This document shows, piece after piece, positions 27,361 to 35,924 of a DNA stretch of 64,000 bases; positions within the stretch are counted from its first letter, which is position 1; every line of letters begins with the position of its first letter. A program made the translations under genes and the position numbers. The DNA is taken from contig CAVPOB010000017.1 of NCBI GenBank assembly GCA_963706835.1, forward strand, positions 124,001-188,000, in the 5' to 3' direction. The DNA is from CAVXYG01 sp963706835 (GTDB lineage Bacteria; Actinomycetota; Actinomycetes; S36-B12; GCA-2699445). The notes under the pieces were generated by a model. It was not told the DNA's origin and made no database searches. It worked only from the letters and a program-made list of their open reading frames with translations.

Positions 27361-27548
27361 GGATCCACCACGACCCGGACCGGTGCGCCTCGACCGGGAT
27401 GTGCGAGGCCGTCGCGCCGGAGGTGTTTCGGATCGAGGCCGACGGGGCGCTGCAGGTCCTCGATCCGGCGCCGCCGGACGGGTCCCGCGACCTGATCGCC
27501 GACGCAGTGGCCGCCTGCCCGACGGCAGCCCTTCGCATCGAGGGCTGA
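27357..27548 (+). CDS. 3Fe-4S ferredoxin, P450 partner
   Basis: A 63-residue ferredoxin starting at the GTG overlapping the P450 stop (GTGA). Cys ligands are CASTGMC and the later ACPTAAL, three in all, as expected for a 3Fe-4S cluster with the Asx/Thr-type replacement of the fourth. It carries electrons to the upstream P450. No reductase gene is nearby, so that must be encoded elsewhere. Confidence 0.92.
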   Translation: MRIHHDPDRCASTGMCEAVAPEVFRIEADGALQVLDPAPPDGSRDLIADAVAACPTAALRIEG

Positions 27549-27556
27549 GGGGCCGG

Positions 27557-28144
27557 TCAGGTCGGCGCGGCCAACGCGGCCCGAGCCGCGGCGACCGGTT
27601 CCCGTGTGCAGCAGTCGAGTTCGTGATCATTCACCAGGCCGACCGACTGGGCGAACGCATATGCGCTGGTCGGGCCCAGGAAGCGCCATCCGCGCCGTTT
27701 CAGATCCGCGCTGAGCGCGTCCGATTCCGGCGCCGTCGCCCGCTCCGGCTGCGGCGGCTGCGCCGGATCGACCGCGTACCGCCAGACGAAGGCCGCAAGG
27801 CAGCCGCACTCCTGCCGCAGGTCCGCGGCGATCGCGGCATTGCCGATCGCGGCGGTGATCTTGCCCCGGTGGCGCACGATCCTGGCATCCTCCAGCATGG
27901 CTGCGACATCCTGCGGTCCCAGTGCGGCCACGGCGTCGATGTCGAAGCCCGCGAACCGCTCCCGGAACGCCTCGCGCTTGCCGAGGATCGTCCGCCAGCT
28001 CAGCCCCGCCTGGAAGCCCTCAAGGCAGAGCTTCTCGAACAGAGAGGTGTCATCGACGACCGGGAAGCCCCATTCGGTGTCGTGGTACTGCAGATAGAGC
28101 GCGTCGTCGGTCGGGACCCAGCGGCAGCGTTGCTGATCAGCCAT
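27557..28144 (-). CDS. tag: DNA-3-methyladenine glycosylase I
   Basis: A 195-residue Tag-family glycosylase that removes 3-methyladenine in base excision repair. It begins with the zinc-site RCRW, followed by LYLQYHDTEWGFPV, FEKLCLEGFQAGLSW (recognition pocket Glu/Trp), and the C-terminal NDHELDCC supplying His and Cys for zinc. Start ATG at 28144. It converges with the ferredoxin gene (8 bp apart) and diverges from the ABC gene at 28186. Confidence 0.93.
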   Translation of the reverse strand: MADQQRCRWVPTDDALYLQYHDTEWGFPVVDDTSLFEKLCLEGFQAGLSWRTILGKREAFRERFAGFDIDAVAALGPQDVAAMLEDARIVRHRGKITAAIGNAAIAADLRQECGCLAAFVWRYAVDPAQPPQPERATAPESDALSADLKRRGWRFLGPTSAYAFAQSVGLVNDHELDCCTREPVAAARAALAAPT

Positions 28145-28185
28145 GGCAGCAGTCTGCCGCGCGGTGCGTCTGCCACAGTGGAGGA

Positions 28186-29109
28186 GTGTCTGAGGGCGTC
28201 ATCACCTTCGATCGTCTCACCAAGCACTTCGGCCGGGGCGCGGGCTCGGTCGCCGCGGTGGCCGACCTGAGCGTGCAGGTGCAGCCGGGTCGGGTGACCG
28301 GCTTCCTCGGCCCCAACGGCGCGGGCAAGACCACGACGCTGCGCTGTCTGCTGGGCCTGGTGCAGCCGAGTGCGGGCACCGCGCGCTTCGGCGGCCTCAG
28401 CTACGAACAACTGCCGACTCCCACACAAACGGTCGGGGCAGCGCTGGAGGCCACCGGGTTCTACCCCGGACGCCGGGCCCGAGACCACGTCGGCGTCGTG
28501 GCCGCAGCCGCCGGCATCACCGAGCATCGGGTCGAGGAGGTGCTGGCCCTGGTGGGCCTGGCGGAGAACGCCCAGCGCCGTGTGGGCGAGTACTCGCTCG
28601 GGATGCGCCAGCGACTCACGCTCGCGGTGGCCCTGCTCGGAGATCCACAGTTCCTGATACTGGACGAGCCCGCGAACGGGCTCGACCCCCAAGGCATCTC
28701 CTGGTTGCGTGGGTTCCTGCGCTACCTCGCCGGGCAGGGCCGCACCGTGCTGGTCTCCAGCCACGTGCTGGCCGAGGTCCAGCAGACGGCCGATGACGTC
28801 ATCATCATCCACCGAGGGCGATTGCTCGCCGCCGGGCCGCTGTCCTCATTGGAAGAGGGGCTGAGCACGGTGGTGGAGGTGATCGCACCGCAGCCGGAGG
28901 CCTTGGTCGCCGCGCTGTCGCAGCAGCTGCCTGCGGTGACCGTGGAGCGCGTCGGCCCGGCGCTGCGCGTGTCCGGCACCACGGCGGCCGAGATCGGCGG
29001 CATCGCGTTCCGCGCGGGCGTGGAGCTGCACGGGCTGACGCAGCGCGGCGTCGACCTGGAGCAGGTGTTCCTGAATCTGACCGGCGGCACAACGACGGAG
29101 CAGCGATGA
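28186..29109 (+). CDS. ABC transporter ATP-binding protein
   Basis: A 307-residue ATPase: Walker A GPNGAGKTT, signature YSLGMRQR, Walker B FLILDEPANGLD, switch His SSHVLAEVQ. The C-terminal extension is that of ABC-2 exporters. The GTG at 28186 is preceded closely by GGAGGA, an unusually short distance, so start usage is uncertain. It overlaps the permease gene by 4 bp. The pair resembles bacitracin/nisin-immunity or drug exporters, but the substrate is unknown. Confidence 0.9.
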   Translation: MSEGVITFDRLTKHFGRGAGSVAAVADLSVQVQPGRVTGFLGPNGAGKTTTLRCLLGLVQPSAGTARFGGLSYEQLPTPTQTVGAALEATGFYPGRRARDHVGVVAAAAGITEHRVEEVLALVGLAENAQRRVGEYSLGMRQRLTLAVALLGDPQFLILDEPANGLDPQGISWLRGFLRYLAGQGRTVLVSSHVLAEVQQTADDVIIIHRGRLLAAGPLSSLEEGLSTVVEVIAPQPEALVAALSQQLPAVTVERVGPALRVSGTTAAEIGGIAFRAGVELHGLTQRGVDLEQVFLNLTGGTTTEQR

Positions 29110-29864
29110 ACCTGTTGCGCAGCGAGTGGCGCAAGGTCGTCACCATCCGCATGTGGATCGGCCTTGCTATCGCCGCCGTCGGCCTGACCGTCGTGAACGC
29201 CGGTGTGCTGATCGCGCTGAGCGGCGTCGAGCTGGAGGGCGCCCCGGTGCCGGAACTCAATGACCCGCAGGCACTACGGATCGTCTACGGCTCGGCTGCC
29301 TCGTCGGCGGCGTTCGTCCTGATCCTGGGAATCGTCAGCATGACCAGCGAGTACCGCCATCAGACCATCACTGCGACTCTGCTGGCGACGCCGCGGCGCG
29401 GCGCTGTGGTCTCGGCGAAGATGGTTGCCGCGGCCGCCTTCTCGGCGATCATCGGCCTGGCCTGCGTCCTGGCGACGGCGGCGGCGGTCGCCGTGGGCGT
29501 GGCGACCAAGGGGATCGGTCCCATCGAGGCCGGTGACTTCGCGGCGATTGCCGGGGGCGTCGTGCTGGGGTTCGCCGTCTACGGCGTGCTCGGCGTGGGG
29601 TTCGGATCGCTGGTCCGCAATCAGATCGCGGCCATCACCGCCGCCCTTCTATGGGTACTGCTGGCGGAGTCGCTGATCGTGGCGTTTTGGCCGAGCGTGG
29701 GCAAATGGCTGCCCGGCGGAGCGCTCAACGGGGTGCTGCAACTGCAGGCCCCCAGCGGGGCCGACTACCTGCCGGTCGCGGCAGCGGCGGCGCTGCTGGT
29801 CGCATACGCCGCCGCATTCGCCGGGGTCGCGGTGCGCACCACGCTGCGCCGCGACATCACCTGA
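29106..29864 (+). CDS. ABC-2 transporter permease
   Basis: A 252-residue membrane protein with six hydrophobic segments. It starts MNLLRSEWRKVVTIRMW, the cytoplasmic N-tail common in ABC-2 permeases, and has TSEYRHQTITATLLATPRR after helix 2, the coupling helix. With the preceding ATPase it makes a homodimeric exporter. Converges with the GY-repeat protein gene, 4 bp away. Confidence 0.88.
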   Translation: MNLLRSEWRKVVTIRMWIGLAIAAVGLTVVNAGVLIALSGVELEGAPVPELNDPQALRIVYGSAASSAAFVLILGIVSMTSEYRHQTITATLLATPRRGAVVSAKMVAAAAFSAIIGLACVLATAAAVAVGVATKGIGPIEAGDFAAIAGGVVLGFAVYGVLGVGFGSLVRNQIAAITAALLWVLLAESLIVAFWPSVGKWLPGGALNGVLQLQAPSGADYLPVAAAAALLVAYAAAFAGVAVRTTLRRDIT

Positions 29865-29868
29865 GGCG

Positions 29869-30312
29869 TCAGTCCTTCTCGGGCTCGTCCTGATCGGCCG
29901 GCGTGCTCGGCGCTGCCGGGGTCTGCTTCACGCCGTCCTTCACCCCGGCCTGGTAGCCCTCGGAGTAGCCGGACCGGAACGCCTCTGAGGCGCTGCTGGC
30001 AGCCTCGGACTCGGCCTCTTCGTAGCCGGTGGTGTAGCCCTCGTCGTAGCCTTCCTGTGAGGCCTCCTGGCGCGCCTGCTCCACCTCGGCATCGGTGTAG
30101 GTGCTGCCTGCAATGGAGTAGGCGCCCAAGACTGCGCCGATGGCTACCAGCAGGGTCCCGATGACGGTGATGAGGATTCCGCGGGCCCACGCGCGCCCGC
30201 TGCTGCGAGGCGCAGCCGCCACCGGGGCGGTCGGTGCCTGGTACTGAGGGTGCACCATGACAGTGGTCCGGTCGCCGGGGGGCTGAATCGGCTGGGTCAG
30301 ATCGTCGTGCAC
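29869..30312 (-). CDS. Single-pass membrane protein with GY-repeat extracytoplasmic tail
   Basis: A 147-residue protein of unknown function. Residues 1-45 are a Pro/Gln-rich cytoplasmic tail. One helix follows (GILITVIGTLLVAIGAVLGAY), and the rest is extracytoplasmic and acidic, with repeated GY pairs: EGYDEGYTTGYEEAE and RSGYSEGYQAGVKDG. Such [DE]GYxxGY tracts occur in actinobacterial surface proteins of unknown role. GTG start at 30312 with GGAGG upstream. Confidence 0.7.
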   Translation of the reverse strand: MHDDLTQPIQPPGDRTTVMVHPQYQAPTAPVAAAPRSSGRAWARGILITVIGTLLVAIGAVLGAYSIAGSTYTDAEVEQARQEASQEGYDEGYTTGYEEAESEAASSASEAFRSGYSEGYQAGVKDGVKQTPAAPSTPADQDEPEKD

Positions 30313-30368
30313 GGCGTCCTCCTTCTCTCACCGTCGTCCTGCCCACCTCCAGCAGCCCTAAACACCCG

Positions 30369-31196
30369 CTACTCGCCGGGCTCGATCCCGATCGCCGGCG
30401 CCAACCGGGCAGCGCTGGCCCAGATCGCCTCCCGCAGCGCGGCGTCCCCGGCCATGGACGCGCCCCGAGGGCCGGCCGACTTCGACAGCTTGCGGCCCTG
30501 TGGATCGGTCATCAGAGGATGGTGGCGAAAGTCTGCGGCGACGAAATCGTCGGCTCCCAGCAGAGGTGCCAGCACCAGTTGCGCACCGGTGGAGGCGAGC
30601 AGGTCCCGGCCCCGAACCACGGCGTTGACCCCGAGGTCGCGATCCTCCACCACCGAGGCCAGTTGGTAGGCGGGCACATCGTCGCGCCGCCAGAGCGCGA
30701 AGTCACCGAGGACTCCGGCCACATCGATGGCCTCCCCCGCGACATCGACGAGTGTGGGGTGTGCCACGGCGATCCGCAGGGCAGTCTCCCCGGGTCGCTC
30801 CGGCAGCGCCGCTGTGCGACACGTCCCGGGGTAGTAGCCGGCAGCATGGCCCGCCAGATCCCGGCGGGAGCAGCGGCAGGCGTACACGTGCGCACCGCTG
30901 GAGCGCAGTTGCGCAACCGCCCTGCGGTAGGCCCCGGTGCGGTGGCCGAGCGAGTAGTCGCGGCGGAACTCGGCCACGCCGCTCGGACCGCCGTCGATGG
31001 CGATGTCCAGCCATTGCAGGACGCGGAAGATGTCGGCCAGGTACTCCTCGCGGACGCGGGCCGCATCGAGGTCGTCGATGCGCAGGAGGAGTCGGCCGCG
31101 GTGCTGGCGGGCCAGCCACTGCGTCAGCAGGAAGTTCACCGCATTGCCCGGATGCAGGAAGCCGCTGGGCGTGGGCGCGATCCGCGTCACGAGCAC
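30369..31196 (-). CDS. gluQ: Glutamyl-Q tRNA(Asp) synthetase
   Basis: A 275-residue shortened class I glutamyl-tRNA synthetase without an anticodon domain, the form that glutamylates queuosine in tRNA(Asp). The HIGH-like motif is PTPSGFLHPGN, the KMSKS-like motif is GRKLSKSAG, and the zinc Cys cluster CRCSRRDL...YYPGTC is present. GTG starts at 31196 and 31190 both fit. It diverges from kgd; queuosine-synthesis genes are not in this window. Confidence 0.87.
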   Translation of the reverse strand: MLVTRIAPTPSGFLHPGNAVNFLLTQWLARQHRGRLLLRIDDLDAARVREEYLADIFRVLQWLDIAIDGGPSGVAEFRRDYSLGHRTGAYRRAVAQLRSSGAHVYACRCSRRDLAGHAAGYYPGTCRTAALPERPGETALRIAVAHPTLVDVAGEAIDVAGVLGDFALWRRDDVPAYQLASVVEDRDLGVNAVVRGRDLLASTGAQLVLAPLLGADDFVAADFRHHPLMTDPQGRKLSKSAGPRGASMAGDAALREAIWASAARLAPAIGIEPGE

Positions 31197-31259
31197 TCTG
31201 GCAGCCTATCGGCGGACGTGTCACAGTCGGACCCGGCTGTGACCGGACCCGTGTACGCA

Positions 31260-31265
31260 TACCCT
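31260..31265 (+). promoter_or_regulatory. -10 element upstream of kgd
   Basis: TACCCT lies 5 nt before an in-frame GTG at 31271 (leaderless option) and 35 nt before the GTG at 31301. The same hexamer is the -10 at 41034. Confidence 0.45.
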
Positions 31266-31300
31266 GTACGGTGACACCCCCCACGGATGAGAGAGCCGCC

Positions 31301-34300
31301 GTGTCAGACACGCATACGACCTTCGGCCCCAACGAATGGCTCGTCGACGAGTTGTACGAGCAGTACCTGCGGGACCGGAACACCGTCGATCCGGCCTGGT
31401 GGGACTTCTTCGCCGACTACCAGCCCACGGACTACTCCTCGCTGCGCTCTGCTGCGCTGGAGGAGCCTGCCGTCGTCACCGACGCCATATCGGGCGAGGT
31501 GCGCACCGCACCGGCGCCGACCGACCAGCGGCCGGCCGCGACGCCTGCAGAGGAGGGCGTCTCCGGCGAGGTCGGGACCGCCCGCATCCCTGGACCGCCG
31601 CCCCCCACCGAGACGGCCCCCAGCCCCACCGATCTGCAGCCGCCGAAGCCGGCCGCGCCGCCGTCGGCAGCCGCCCCTGAGCGCAGGACGGCCCCGGCCG
31701 GATCGACGGAGGAAGTGGCCGCGGAGTCCGAGCGCGCGAAGCCACTGCGCGGCGCCGCCGCCCGGGTGGTGGCGAACATGGACGCCTCGCTGTCGATCCC
31801 GGTGGCAACCAGCGTGCGCGCGATCCCGGCCAAGGTGCTCATCGACAACCGGACCGTGCTGAACAACCACCTGTCCCGGGCGCGGGGCGGGAAGGTGTCC
31901 TTCACCCACCTCATCGGCTATGCACTGGTCCAGGCGCTGGCGGGGATGCCGGAGATGAACGTCTCCTACGCCGAGATCGACGGCAAGCCGCATGTTGTGC
32001 AGCCGGCCCACGTGAACCTGGGCATCGCCATCGATCTCGCCAAGCCCGACGGCAGTCGGCAGCTGCTCGTCCCCAGCATCAAGGCCGCCGAGGGCATGTC
32101 CTTCGCGCAGTTCTGGGCCACCTACGAGGATCTGGTGCGCAAGGCGCGGGGCGGCCGGCTGGCCATCGAGGATTTCGCCGGCACTACCGCGACCCTGACC
32201 AATCCGGGCGGGATCGGGACCGTCCACTCCATCCCGCGCCTGATGCAGCAGCAGGGCCTCATCGTCGGCGTCGGCGCGCTGGACTACCCGGCCGAGTGGC
32301 AGGGGGCCTCTCCGGAGAGCATCTCGCGCAACGCCGTGTCCAAGATCGTGACGCTGACCTCGACCTACGATCACCGCGTCATCCAGGGGGCCCAGTCCGG
32401 GGAGTTCCTGCGGCGCGTGCACCAGTTGCTGGCCGGTGATCACGACTTCTACGACCGGGTGTTCGCCGACGTGCGGATCCCCTACGTGCCGATCCGCTGG
32501 TCTCGCGACATCTCAGCGGCCCACGACACCGATCTCAGCAAGACCGCACGGGTGCAGGAGGTGATCCACGCCTTCCGGGTGCGCGGGCACCTCATGGCCG
32601 ATATCGACCCGCTGGAGTACCACCAGCGCACGCACGAGGACCTCGAGGTGCTCAGCCACGGCCTGACGCTGTGGGACCTGGACCGGGAGTTCGCCACGGG
32701 CGGCTTCGGCGGCAAACCGCTGATGTATCTGCGCGACATCCTGGGCGTCCTGCGCGACTCCTACTGCCGCACCATCGGTACCGAGTTCATGCACATCCAG
32801 GACCCGGAGGAGCGCCGCTGGCTGCAGGACCGGCTGGAGGTGCCGCACTCGAAGATGCCGCGCGAGGAGCAGTTGCGCATCCTGCGCAAACTCAACGAGG
32901 CCGAGGCCTTCGAGACGTTCCTGCACACCAAGTATGTGGGGCAGAAGCGTTTCAGCCTCGAGGGTGGCGAGTCCGTCATCCCGCTGCTCGATGCGATGCT
33001 CACCGAGGCCGCTGAGCAGCACATGCAGGAGGTCTGCATCGGCATGCCGCATCGCGGCAGGCTGAACGTCCTGGCCAACATCGCTGGGAAGTCCTTCGGG
33101 CAGATCTTCGCCGAGTTCGAGGGCAACTACGGCCTGGGCTCGGTGCAGGGCTCCGGCGACGTGAAGTACCACCTCGGCACCAGTGGCGCATTCACGGGCG
33201 ACTCCGGCCAGCAGGTGGCGGTGTACCTGGCGGCGAACCCGTCCCATCTGGAAGCGGTCAACCCGGTGCTGGAAGGCATCGTGCGGGCCAAGCAGGACCA
33301 GTTGCCGGCGGCCGAGCGATTCGGCGTCCTGCCGATACTCCTGCACGGCGATGCCGCATTCGCCGGTCAGGGGATCGTCGCCGAGACGCTGAACTTGTCG
33401 CAGCTGCAGGGCTACCGCACCGGCGGAACGGTCCACATCATCGTGAACAACCAGGTCGGTTTCACCACGTCCCCCCGCTACAGCCGGTCCAGCCACTACT
33501 CCACCGATGTCGCGCGCATGGTGCAGGCGCCGATCTTCCACGTCAACGGCGACGATCCCGAAGCCGTCGTGCGGGTGGCGCGCCTGGCCTTCGCCTATCG
33601 GCAGGAGTTCGGCAAGGATGTCGTGATCGACATGGTGTGTTACCGGCGGCGCGGTCACAACGAGGCCGACGACCCGTCGCTGACCCAACCGCTGATGTAC
33701 AGCATCATCGACACCAAGCGCTCCGTGCGGAAGAACTACACCGAGGCCCTCATCGGTCGCGGGGACATCACGGTGGAGGAGGCCGAGGCGGCCCTGCGCC
33801 ACTTCCAGACCAAGCTGGAGGAGGTCTTCCAGCAGACCAGGGAGGCGCTGAGCGATCAGGAGTCCTTCACGCCCACCTCCGCGGAGGTGGAACAGACCGG
33901 CGTGCTGCACCTGAAGCCGCAGAGCCCCGCCGCCGGGGTGCCCACGGCGATCTCCCCGGAGATGGTGGCGCGGGTGGTGGAATCGCAGCTCACGATGCCG
34001 GACGGCTTCACGCTGCACCCCCGGCTGGCCGTCCAGTTGCAGCGCCGGGCCCGGATGGTGGAGGAGGACGTCATCGACTGGGGGATGGGCGAGGCACTGG
34101 CCATGGGTTCCCTGGTCAACGAGGGCCGGTGGGTGAGGCTGGCCGGGCAGGACTCGCGGCGCGGCACGTTCGGCCATCGGCACGCGGTCATCGTCGACCG
34201 GCAGACCGGCTGGCAGTACAAGCCGCTCAAGCGCTGCTACGACGACAACGGCAAGCTGTTCGTCTACGACTCGCTGCTCAGCGAGTTCGCGGCGGTGGGC

Positions 34301-35089
34301 TTCGAGTACGGCTACTCCGTTGCCCGACCGGACGCACTGGTCATGTGGGAGGCCCAGTTCGGCGACTTCGTCAACGGGGCGCAGACCATCCTGGACGAGT
34401 TCATCTCCTCCGGGGAGGCCAAGTGGGGGCAGCGATCCGCGGTGACACTGCTGCTGCCGCACGGCTACGAGGGTCAGGGGCCCGACCACTCCTCGGCCCG
34501 CATCGAGCGGTTCCTCCAGTTGTGCGCCGAGGACAACATGACGGTCGCGATGCCCACGACGCCGGCCTCCTACTTCCACCTGCTCCGGTGGCAGGTCTAC
34601 TCCAAACTCATCCGGCCGCTGATCGTCTTCACACCGAAGTCGCTGCTGCGCTCCAAGGCTGCTACCTCGCCGACCTCCGACTTCACCTCCGGGTACTTCA
34701 AGGCCGTCATCGGCGACGAGACGGTGGATCCGGCGAAGGTGCGGCGGGCGCTGGTGTGCTCCGGCAAGGTCTATTACGACCTCGTCGCGGAGCGGAACAA
34801 GCGCGGCGCCGACGACATCGCCATCGTGCGGATGGAGCGGCTGTACCCGATCCCCTTCCGGACCCTGCCCGCGGAGTTGAACCGCTACCCCAACGCCGAG
34901 GTGGTCTGGGTGCAGGAGGAACCGGCGAACCAGGGTGCATGGTCGTTCATGGCGATGAACCTGCCCCGATTCATCCAACGGCCCTTGCGCGCCGTGACCA
35001 GGTCCGCAGCGGCATCCCCCGCCGTCGGCTCCCACACCCGGCACCAGGAGGAGCAGCAGGCTCTCATCGACGAGGCGTTGGCGCTCTGA
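31301..35089 (+). CDS. kgd: Multifunctional 2-oxoglutarate decarboxylase/dehydrogenase E1 with fused E2 domain
   Basis: 1262 residues: a short N-terminal E1 tail (FGPNEWLVDELYEQYL), a Pro/Ala-rich linker (about 60-130), an E2 acyltransferase core (about 150-390; STYDHRVIQGA holds the active-site His), then the thiamine-diphosphate E1 (about 400-1250; GMPHRGRLNVLANI, GSGDVKYHLG). This is the actinobacterial SucA/Kgd/OdhA fusion, which has no lipoyl domain of its own. It acts with separate E2/E3, or decarboxylates 2-oxoglutarate, in the TCA cycle. Homologues align from the GTG at 31301; a leaderless GTG at 31271 adds ten residues. Confidence 0.95.
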   Translation: MSDTHTTFGPNEWLVDELYEQYLRDRNTVDPAWWDFFADYQPTDYSSLRSAALEEPAVVTDAISGEVRTAPAPTDQRPAATPAEEGVSGEVGTARIPGPPPPTETAPSPTDLQPPKPAAPPSAAAPERRTAPAGSTEEVAAESERAKPLRGAAARVVANMDASLSIPVATSVRAIPAKVLIDNRTVLNNHLSRARGGKVSFTHLIGYALVQALAGMPEMNVSYAEIDGKPHVVQPAHVNLGIAIDLAKPDGSRQLLVPSIKAAEGMSFAQFWATYEDLVRKARGGRLAIEDFAGTTATLTNPGGIGTVHSIPRLMQQQGLIVGVGALDYPAEWQGASPESISRNAVSKIVTLTSTYDHRVIQGAQSGEFLRRVHQLLAGDHDFYDRVFADVRIPYVPIRWSRDISAAHDTDLSKTARVQEVIHAFRVRGHLMADIDPLEYHQRTHEDLEVLSHGLTLWDLDREFATGGFGGKPLMYLRDILGVLRDSYCRTIGTEFMHIQDPEERRWLQDRLEVPHSKMPREEQLRILRKLNEAEAFETFLHTKYVGQKRFSLEGGESVIPLLDAMLTEAAEQHMQEVCIGMPHRGRLNVLANIAGKSFGQIFAEFEGNYGLGSVQGSGDVKYHLGTSGAFTGDSGQQVAVYLAANPSHLEAVNPVLEGIVRAKQDQLPAAERFGVLPILLHGDAAFAGQGIVAETLNLSQLQGYRTGGTVHIIVNNQVGFTTSPRYSRSSHYSTDVARMVQAPIFHVNGDDPEAVVRVARLAFAYRQEFGKDVVIDMVCYRRRGHNEADDPSLTQPLMYSIIDTKRSVRKNYTEALIGRGDITVEEAEAALRHFQTKLEEVFQQTREALSDQESFTPTSAEVEQTGVLHLKPQSPAAGVPTAISPEMVARVVESQLTMPDGFTLHPRLAVQLQRRARMVEEDVIDWGMGEALAMGSLVNEGRWVRLAGQDSRRGTFGHRHAVIVDRQTGWQYKPLKRCYDDNGKLFVYDSLLSEFAAVGFEYGYSVARPDALVMWEAQFGDFVNGAQTILDEFISSGEAKWGQRSAVTLLLPHGYEGQGPDHSSARIERFLQLCAEDNMTVAMPTTPASYFHLLRWQVYSKLIRPLIVFTPKSLLRSKAATSPTSDFTSGYFKAVIGDETVDPAKVRRALVCSGKVYYDLVAERNKRGADDIAIVRMERLYPIPFRTLPAELNRYPNAEVVWVQEEPANQGAWSFMAMNLPRFIQRPLRAVTRSAAASPAVGSHTRHQEEQQALIDEALAL

Positions 35090-35262
35090 TGTACGCCTCC
35101 GACCATGGGCTGGAGGAGTTGGCCCGCCGCCGCGGGGAGGAGGACGTCACACTGGCGTGGCTCGCCGAGCAGCTGCGCGTCTACGTCGACCTCCACCCCG
35201 GGGACGAGGATGCCGTCAACCGCATGACCTCCTGGTTGGCCAGGGCTGAGGACGACGACTAG
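35089..35262 (+). CDS. DUF6104-family small protein
   Basis: 57 residues, acidic (MYASDHGLEELARRRGEED...). Its ATG overlaps the kgd stop. The family is found next to kgd in actinobacteria, and its role is unknown; co-translation with kgd suggests a link to that enzyme. Predicted helical with no membrane segment. Confidence 0.75.
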   Translation: MYASDHGLEELARRRGEEDVTLAWLAEQLRVYVDLHPGDEDAVNRMTSWLARAEDDD

Positions 35263-35634
35263 CGGCTCTTGCCTGCTCGCTACTGGGCCGTGGGCCGACG
35301 ACTCGCGGGGAACGGCACACCACGGGCGGGGGAGGTACCCGCGACGGTCTGGATCCTGAGGTCTCCAGGCGCTTCGGATTCTGCACCTGATGTGGGGTAC
35401 GCACCGATGCGGGGGGTCTATACCCGATGCGGGGGGCTGGCCGGCCGAAGACCGGGGTCCCAGCCCCTGGCTCGGGTGCGACCCCGGCTCATCGCAAAGC
35501 AGGTGGCTGGCGATGCGCGCCGTTCCGCGGGGATGCGCAGCTGCACGGCTCCTCTGGGCGGGACGCAGCAGCGCTTGGGCAGCGGGTGTCGGCGCCCCCT
35601 GCGAGCCCCGCGGCGCGGCCCCGCGGCGCGGCTG
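35263..35634. other. Spacer with degenerate box units
   Basis: Between DUF6104 and the paired-box element. At 35381-35440, TGCACCTG and TACCCGATGCGGGGGG words look like decayed copies of the element's unit. No gene is supported. Confidence 0.4.
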
Positions 35635-35859
35635 TGCACCCGTTGCGGGGGTTTGCACCCGCGACGGGGGCTCACAGCGCCTCCCGGGCGGCAACAGTGC
35701 ACCCGGTTGGGTGGTTTGCACCCGCGGCGGTGGCTCTAGGCCCCCATCCGGCCGGTTCCGCCCCCGCGGCGGGTGCAAACCCCCGAATCGGGTGCAGACT
35801 TGCCTAACCACCGGGCGGTTCCGCCCCCGCGGCGGGTGCAAACCCCCGAATCGGGTGCA
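35635..35859. repeat. Paired-box inverted repeat element, copy 2
   Basis: TGCACCCG at 35635, 35654, 35698 and 35717; CGGGTGCA at 35770, 35789, 35833 and 35852. Within-pair spacing is 19 bp, the pair period 63 bp, and the gap between the forward and reverse halves 45 bp. Total 225 bp, dyad centre near 35747. It lies between the convergent DUF6104 and MDR genes. Confidence 0.9.
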
Positions 35860-35924
35860 GGCACCGTCGCGCGCGCGGTCGGCGAACGCGATGAACTCCC
35901 GCTACCCGAACGACCGCCAAACCC

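Noticed and set aside
32513..35044. Minus-strand frame of 843 codons
   Set aside because: It lies antisense inside kgd, whose domains are clear; no motif is visible on the minus strand.
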